Positions 5,180-9,205 of a DNA stretch of 9,205 nucleotides are shown here, piece by piece. The notes under the pieces are model-generated. The model was not told the DNA's origin, made no database searches, and saw only the letters and a list, made by a program, of their open reading frames with translations. Location: positions 1 through 9,205 of the forward strand of contig JAPOLW010000124.1 in assembly GCA_029976905.1 (NCBI GenBank). The letters are read 5' to 3'. The DNA is from a bacterium. GTDB taxonomy: Bacteria > Desulfobacterota > Binatia > UBA12015. Each line of letters begins with the position of its first letter. The first letter of the stretch is position 1. Position numbers and translations under genes: made by a program.

Positions 5180-7528
5180 ATGATTGGCAGGCCACCTCGC
5201 GGCCGCCTGGTCGACTCGTGCGGCCCGGCGGTCGTTCTCGCTGGAATCGTACTCTCGTGTTGCGTCCCGAGGACGGCAGGCGCGCAAACCATCCTGCTCA
5301 GCCTCAGCGGCGCTCCGTCGGGGGGGCAGAGCAACGACAATTCCCAGATGCCGGCGACGTCCGAAGATGGTCGCCACACTGCATTCTCGAGCGCAGCCAA
5401 CAATCTGGTGGTCGGCGATCCGGACGGTCGCAAGGACGTCTTCGTGTACGACCGCGTCCTGGGAACGACCGTCATGGTGAGCGTCGACGACGACGGAAAC
5501 TCCGCCAACCAGGATTGCGAACGCCCTTCGATCTCCCGAGATGGGCGCTACGTCGCCTTCGACAGTTCAGCGCCGAATCTGGTGCCAAACGACATGAACG
5601 GCATCCGGGATGTTTTCTTGCACGATCGCGACCACGACGGGAACGGTATCTTCGACGAAGCGGGAGGTATCCGAACCATCCGGGTGAGCGTGGACGAAGA
5701 GGGGCTCGAGCGCTCCCGGGCGAGCAGCTTCGCCTCGATCTCGGGAGACGGACTGTGGGTCGCTTTTCAGGGAAACAAATCCTCGGGGCAGTCTGACATC
5801 CTCGTGTACAGCGTCTCCTCGGGAGTCACCAGGAAGCTCAGTGTCGATTCCGAGGGCATTCCTGGAAGTGGAGACAGCGAGAATCCGCACCTTTCCGGTG
5901 ACGGCCGCTATCTCGTCTTTGACACGAGTTCCACGCTCACGCCTGAGGATACGAACGGCAGAATCGACGTCTACCTCGTGGACCGCGATCAAGACGAGAA
6001 CAGCGTCTTCGACGAGCCGGGCACGTTTCACACCGAGAGAATCAGCGTGGCGGTGGGGGGAGGCGATGCAAACGGCGTCAGCCAAGGACCGTTCGTGTCG
6101 GATGATGGCGAATCCATCGTCTTCTCCAGCGTTGCGTCCGATCTGATCGATCTCGACAACAACGGGAAACGGGATGTCTTCGTGCGCGATCGTGCAACCG
6201 GAACGACTTTTCTGGTCAGCGCTGCCGCCGATGGCACGCAGGGGAATGGGGAGAGCACGGCGCCGGTTCTGTCCCGGGACGGTCGAGTCGTCTTGTTCAC
6301 GACGGCGTCTTCCAACCTGATTCCCGGTGACACCAATCAGCGACGCGATGTGATGGGCTACGACCGCGACATCGACGCGGATGGGAACCTCGACCAGCCG
6401 GGCAAGACCCTACTGTATCGCGTCAGTGTGGACACGGGCGGCAACGAGGTGAACGGTGACAGTGGCGATTCGTTGCGACCGGGGGTTTCTGCCGATGGGC
6501 TCTTCGCCGCGTTCGACAGTAGCGCGCCCGACCTCGTTTCTTCCGACACGAATAGCAAGCGTGACATATTCGGCCGCTTCCTGTCCGAGTGTGGCGACTT
6601 CATTCGCACCGTCGATGAAGAATGCGATGACGGCAATTTCATCGACGGAGATGGTTGCGACGCGAACTGTACCGTCACCGCGTGTGGAAATGGAGTCCAG
6701 ACTGCGGGCGAGGAATGCGACGACGGCAACGCGGTCGAGGGCGATGGGTGTGACACGAACTGCACGCAGACCGGTTGCGGGAATGGCATCCCGACCGCTG
6801 GCGAAGAGTGTGACGACGGCAATGGCGTCGAAGGCGATGGCTGCGACACGAATTGTACCTTCACGGGCTGCGGCAATGGGATTTCCACACTTGGCGAGGC
6901 ATGCGACGAGGGGGCCGACAATGACGTGGGCGGCTGCTGCTCGGGACTTTGCGCCCTCATCGACTTCGACTCCGACGGCGTCTGCGACGTCGATGATCTG
7001 GCGGACATGAGTAACGCCGATCTGAATATGGTCTCCGTACGAGACTCCGGCGGCGACCCGGACCGCCCGACCGGAAGTCTGTCGTGGAATGGTCGGTTGT
7101 ACATCGACGGGGTGGCGCCCTACCACTCCGCCGCGGCTCTTCTCGCACAGGCCGAGTCCACCGGGTTTCGCGTCGAAGTCCATTCCTCGTTGGACCAGCC
7201 GACGACCGCGGACGCGCCGGTCTACGCTTTCGACCTCGCGCCGTCGGACTGTGTCTTCCGGGGTACGGTGGGAGCCCGCAAGCGCGCCAAGTGCAAGAAG
7301 ACCCTGCCCTTGCCCCATCTGACCGTCCTCAAGTTCGGCCTGTCGGCACGATCGAACGCGGTCAGCGTGAAGGGAGGGGCCAAGCGCGCGGAGCTGTACG
7401 CTCCGCTATCGGGTCCGCTGCATATCGTCCTCGGGGTCAACGGTCCCGATGCGCTCGAGTTCCAGGCCTCCCTGGGGAATTGCAGTCGGAGAGGAAAATC
7501 CCGCTTTACGATGCGGTGCTCGCCCTAG
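5180..7528 (+). CDS. Secreted seven-bladed PD40/TolB-like beta-propeller with DUF4215 Cys repeats
   Basis: A 782-residue exported protein. The signal peptide has its hydrophobic core at about 17-29 and probable cleavage after AGA (33-35). Residues 36-467 form a propeller built of repeats of the form 'DGRYVAFDSS...NLV..DTNG.RDVF..DR'. Seven third-strand motifs are visible: DVFVYD, DVFLHD, DILVYS, DVYLVD, DVFVRD, DVMGYD and DIFGRF. The last blade lacks its outer strand, and TILLSLS (37-43) just after the signal peptide can supply it, closing the ring. Blades 2, 4 and 6 carry acidic inserts (DRDHDGNGIFDE at 149-160, DRDQDENSVFDE at 268-279, DRDIDADGNLDQ at 395-406) that resemble calcium-binding loops. 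Residues 470-591 are four 31-residue Cys repeats of the DUF4215 type. DFDSDGVCDVDD (595-606) is a further acidic loop. Residues 607-782 form an unrecognised C-terminal domain with Cys691, 705, 768 and 780. A role in cell-surface binding or adhesion is plausible; no catalytic motif is seen. Start: GGAG (5168-5171), eight bases before ATG. Confidence 0.92.
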   Translation: MIGRPPRGRLVDSCGPAVVLAGIVLSCCVPRTAGAQTILLSLSGAPSGGQSNDNSQMPATSEDGRHTAFSSAANNLVVGDPDGRKDVFVYDRVLGTTVMVSVDDDGNSANQDCERPSISRDGRYVAFDSSAPNLVPNDMNGIRDVFLHDRDHDGNGIFDEAGGIRTIRVSVDEEGLERSRASSFASISGDGLWVAFQGNKSSGQSDILVYSVSSGVTRKLSVDSEGIPGSGDSENPHLSGDGRYLVFDTSSTLTPEDTNGRIDVYLVDRDQDENSVFDEPGTFHTERISVAVGGGDANGVSQGPFVSDDGESIVFSSVASDLIDLDNNGKRDVFVRDRATGTTFLVSAAADGTQGNGESTAPVLSRDGRVVLFTTASSNLIPGDTNQRRDVMGYDRDIDADGNLDQPGKTLLYRVSVDTGGNEVNGDSGDSLRPGVSADGLFAAFDSSAPDLVSSDTNSKRDIFGRFLSECGDFIRTVDEECDDGNFIDGDGCDANCTVTACGNGVQTAGEECDDGNAVEGDGCDTNCTQTGCGNGIPTAGEECDDGNGVEGDGCDTNCTFTGCGNGISTLGEACDEGADNDVGGCCSGLCALIDFDSDGVCDVDDLADMSNADLNMVSVRDSGGDPDRPTGSLSWNGRLYIDGVAPYHSAAALLAQAESTGFRVEVHSSLDQPTTADAPVYAFDLAPSDCVFRGTVGARKRAKCKKTLPLPHLTVLKFGLSARSNAVSVKGGAKRAELYAPLSGPLHIVLGVNGPDALEFQASLGNCSRRGKSRFTMRCSP
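6587..6952 (+). repeat. Four tandem 93-base units encoding DUF4215 Cys repeats
   Basis: Units begin at 6587, 6680, 6773 and 6866 and encode residues 470-500, 501-531, 532-562 and 563-591. The protein consensus is CGNG...GEECDDGN..EGDGCD.NC, with four cysteines per unit. The first unit is divergent at its start and the fourth decays after GEACDEG. The middle two are nearly identical as protein but differ at many third codon positions. The array is therefore not a recent copy event, and the protein sequence is held by selection. Confidence 0.93.
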
Positions 7529-7713
7529 GGTCTGCCCTGTCCCGCATAGCGAGAATTTCCCAGAAAACGGGCGAGTTCCCTGTTGCGCTGGGCCGGCGTA
7601 TTGCGGACAATCCCTAACTGGCGTCGCCATTTCCCACGTTCGCTCCCGACTTCCGCTTCCCTCACCACGCGCGACTCCTTTTTTACACGAAAATTCGGTC
7701 AAGGAAGTTTTCC
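7529..7713 (+). promoter_or_regulatory. Leader and probable promoter region of the beta-helix gene
   Basis: This 185-base gap contains no gene. AGGG/CCCT (7527-7538) and the pair CTCGC/GCGAG straddling the preceding stop could form a weak transcript end. TTGCGC (7583-7588), then 17 bases, then GACAAT (7606-7611) is a weak sigma-70-like promoter. TGGCG-T-CGCCA (7619-7629) is an operator-like inverted repeat. A T6 run (7679-7684) precedes AAGGA (7701-7705), the ribosome site for ATG at 7714. Confidence 0.4.
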
Positions 7714-9126
7714 ATGGGAATCGCGTTCAGACTCCTTTCGGTGTTCGCGCTGCGGACTTCGTCCGTTTTGCTCGTCGTCGCCCTGTGGGCCGCCAACGTC
7801 GTCGCCGCCGAGTGCGGCGGCGGCACGGTTTGTCAATGCGGTGACCTCGTCGTTGCCGATGCGGTGCTCACCGGACACCTCGACAGCTGTACCGGCCATG
7901 GGTTGCGCATCCGGTCGGGGAATCTGGATTGTGCAGGTCATCAGATCAGCGGCACGGGAGAGGATCAGGGCTTCACGGGCATTCGCTTCGATGGGGGAAG
8001 TGGTTCGGCCGTCCAGAACTGTCGGGTAAGAAACTTCCGCAACGGAATTCTCGTCGACGGGGGAAGCGGCCACACGGTGTCGGCCAACACCGTCTTCAAC
8101 AACCGTCACGGAATCTGGCTGGGCTCGGGTGCCAACGACGTTTCCATCGATGGGAACGAAGTTCGGGACAATTTCGACGAGGGGATCCACCTCGGTTCGG
8201 CGACCGGTGGGAACGCCGTCTTGAACAACACGATCCATGGCAACGACGGGGAAAACCTCTACCTCATTCGGACCAGCGGAAACACAATTTCGGGAAATAC
8301 CGTCGATCAGTCCAAGTCGGCGGCAATCCTTCTCAAGCACAGCACGGACAACGCCTTCACGAACAACGTCATCTTGAAGCGACCGATCGTGATCCGGGGC
8401 GATTCGCATGGCAACACCTTCACGGGGACCCAGCTCGCCGCAGGCGGCTTCTTGCTGCGCTCTCTCGAGGAGCCCGAAGGCGTGTGGAGCCATCCACATG
8501 ACACCACGATTACCGGCGGGCAGATCGACGCGAGCACATGCTTCGAGTTCCAGGGGGCCTACGGCAATTCCGTCGATGGTGTGACGGTCGATACCTGCCG
8601 ACATTACACGGAGCTCGAGTATGGCGGACTCGTGCCGTATGGGAACTCGGTTTCCGTCATCGACTCCTCGCCGCAGGGGAACGGCGGCAGCGGTGGTGGA
8701 GGCGGCACGGGCGGCCGTGGCAAGCTGCGATTCAACCGGAAGACACCCGGCCGGGACAAGCTCAAGGTTTCGTATTTCTATTCGTCGGCCGGCGAAGTCT
8801 CGCCGACTTCCGAAGATATTTCCGTGACTCTCTCGGACGGCGATAGCGTGGTCTTCCATGCCGAGATCCCAGCGGGACGACTCGTCGAAAGCTCGCCCGG
8901 ATATTTCCGTTACTTCGACAAAGACGGCACGTCCATTCCGGGCCTCCGGGAGTTCCGCGTACGGCACTATTTTGGCGATCTCTGGCGCCTGCATCTCAAA
9001 GCCAACGCCAACATGAGCACCGCCGATCAGCCCGAGATGACACTTTCCTGGTCCATTGGAGACGATGATTTCGCGACCACCGACACCTGGCAGCAGAAGC
9101 GTCAGGGTTGGAAGCTACGGAACTGA
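7714..9126 (+). CDS. Secreted right-handed parallel beta-helix protein (NosD/PbH1 type) with C-terminal beta domain
   Basis: A 470-residue exported protein. Signal peptide: Arg6 and Arg14, hydrophobic core about 17-30, cleavage probably after VVAA (29-32). The mature start has clustered cysteines (34, 40, 42, 59, 73). It reads CGDLVVADAVLTG then GLRIRSGNLDCAGHQISG (63-80), the cap and first turn common in NosD-like helices. From 89 to 245 there are about seven turns of 21-24 residues beginning GIRF, GILV, GIWL, GIHL, NLYL, AAIL and IVIR, each with the Asn-rich inner pattern (SANTVFNN, LNNTIHGN, SGNTVDQS). Further looser turns run to about 316, with Cys276 and Cys295. A Gly-rich linker (321-336) leads to a 134-residue beta-rich C-terminal domain (337-470). 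The catalytic residues of polysaccharide lyases or hydrolases are not evident. Surface carbohydrate binding or a structural role is inference. It follows the propeller gene by 185 bases on the same strand with its own leader. Confidence 0.92.
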   Translation: MGIAFRLLSVFALRTSSVLLVVALWAANVVAAECGGGTVCQCGDLVVADAVLTGHLDSCTGHGLRIRSGNLDCAGHQISGTGEDQGFTGIRFDGGSGSAVQNCRVRNFRNGILVDGGSGHTVSANTVFNNRHGIWLGSGANDVSIDGNEVRDNFDEGIHLGSATGGNAVLNNTIHGNDGENLYLIRTSGNTISGNTVDQSKSAAILLKHSTDNAFTNNVILKRPIVIRGDSHGNTFTGTQLAAGGFLLRSLEEPEGVWSHPHDTTITGGQIDASTCFEFQGAYGNSVDGVTVDTCRHYTELEYGGLVPYGNSVSVIDSSPQGNGGSGGGGGTGGRGKLRFNRKTPGRDKLKVSYFYSSAGEVSPTSEDISVTLSDGDSVVFHAEIPAGRLVESSPGYFRYFDKDGTSIPGLREFRVRHYFGDLWRLHLKANANMSTADQPEMTLSWSIGDDDFATTDTWQQKRQGWKLRN

Positions 9127-9182
9127 GCGATGATCATGTCCTCGCAACCGATCCGGACGGAACAGCGCGTTTGTCTGCAAAG

Positions 9183-9205
9183 GCGGGAAGGCCTGGGAGT
9201 CCCGC
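9183..9205. terminator. Hairpin at the window edge after the beta-helix gene
   Basis: GCGGGA (9183-9188) and TCCCGC (9200-9205) can form a six-pair stem with an 11-base loop, 56 bases after the stop codon. The window ends here, so any following T-tract cannot be seen. Confidence 0.3.

Noticed and set aside
4723..5508. - strand frames of 225-261 codons spanning the intergenic gap and the start of the propeller gene
   Set aside because: They run antisense into the signal-peptide region of a well-supported gene and show only Arg/Pro/Ser-rich composition.
6587..6952. Regular 93-base repetition as a possible CRISPR-like array
   Set aside because: The period is an in-frame 31-residue protein repeat with silent differences between units. 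There are no constant repeats with variable spacers.
7699..8994. 431-codon - strand open frame opposite the beta-helix gene
   Set aside because: Its length comes from the GC-rich repetitive sense gene. The sense frame has a signal peptide and regular helix turns; the antisense product has no recognisable features.
9130..9205. ATG at 9130 with a frame open to the window end
   Set aside because: Only 25 codons are visible, there is no clear ribosome site, and the end of the window can form a hairpin. It cannot be called a gene from this evidence.

Overview
The window is GC-rich bacterial DNA, densely coding, with no RNA gene, insertion sequence, integrase or CRISPR array that I can see. Two features hint at the host. 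One is the run of 31-residue Cys repeats of the DUF4215 / 'Myxococcus cysteine-rich repeat' type. The other is a tandem acyl-CoA dehydrogenase pair next to an F420-type luciferase-like oxidoreductase. Together they suggest Myxococcota, Binatota or a related uncultured deltaproteobacterial lineage. This is inference from families, not a taxonomic result.

Left part (1-3530), metabolic. Two acyl-CoA dehydrogenase genes (51-1268 and 1280-2413, + strand, 11 bases apart) look like one operon. They probably encode the two different subunits of a heteromeric FadE-type enzyme, because only the first keeps a glutamate at a known catalytic-base position. A large imperfect hairpin (2418-2477) fills the gap to a convergent gene (2493-3530, - strand) for a luciferase-like flavin/F420-dependent oxidoreductase of the Rv3520c type.

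Middle (3531-3773), a divergent promoter region. It is visibly more AT-rich than its surroundings and carries several stacked inverted repeats. It separates the metabolic genes from the secreted-protein genes.

Right part (3774-9126), three consecutive + strand genes for exported proteins: (1) a 318-residue Cys-rich protein I do not recognise; (2) a 782-residue protein with a seven-bladed PD40/TolB-like beta-propeller, four DUF4215 Cys repeats and an unfamiliar C-terminal domain; (3) a 470-residue right-handed parallel beta-helix protein with a Gly-rich linker and an unfamiliar C-terminal beta domain. Each has its own long 5' leader with an oligo-T tract 20-29 bases before the start codon. They therefore look separately transcribed but similarly built, possibly a set of cell-surface or extracellular proteins. 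No known pathway joins them to the metabolic genes.

The most unusual content is the architecture of the propeller protein (calcium-loop-like inserts only in alternate blades, circular closure by the N-terminal strand), the orphan Cys-rich protein, and the shared leader layout of the three exported-protein genes.
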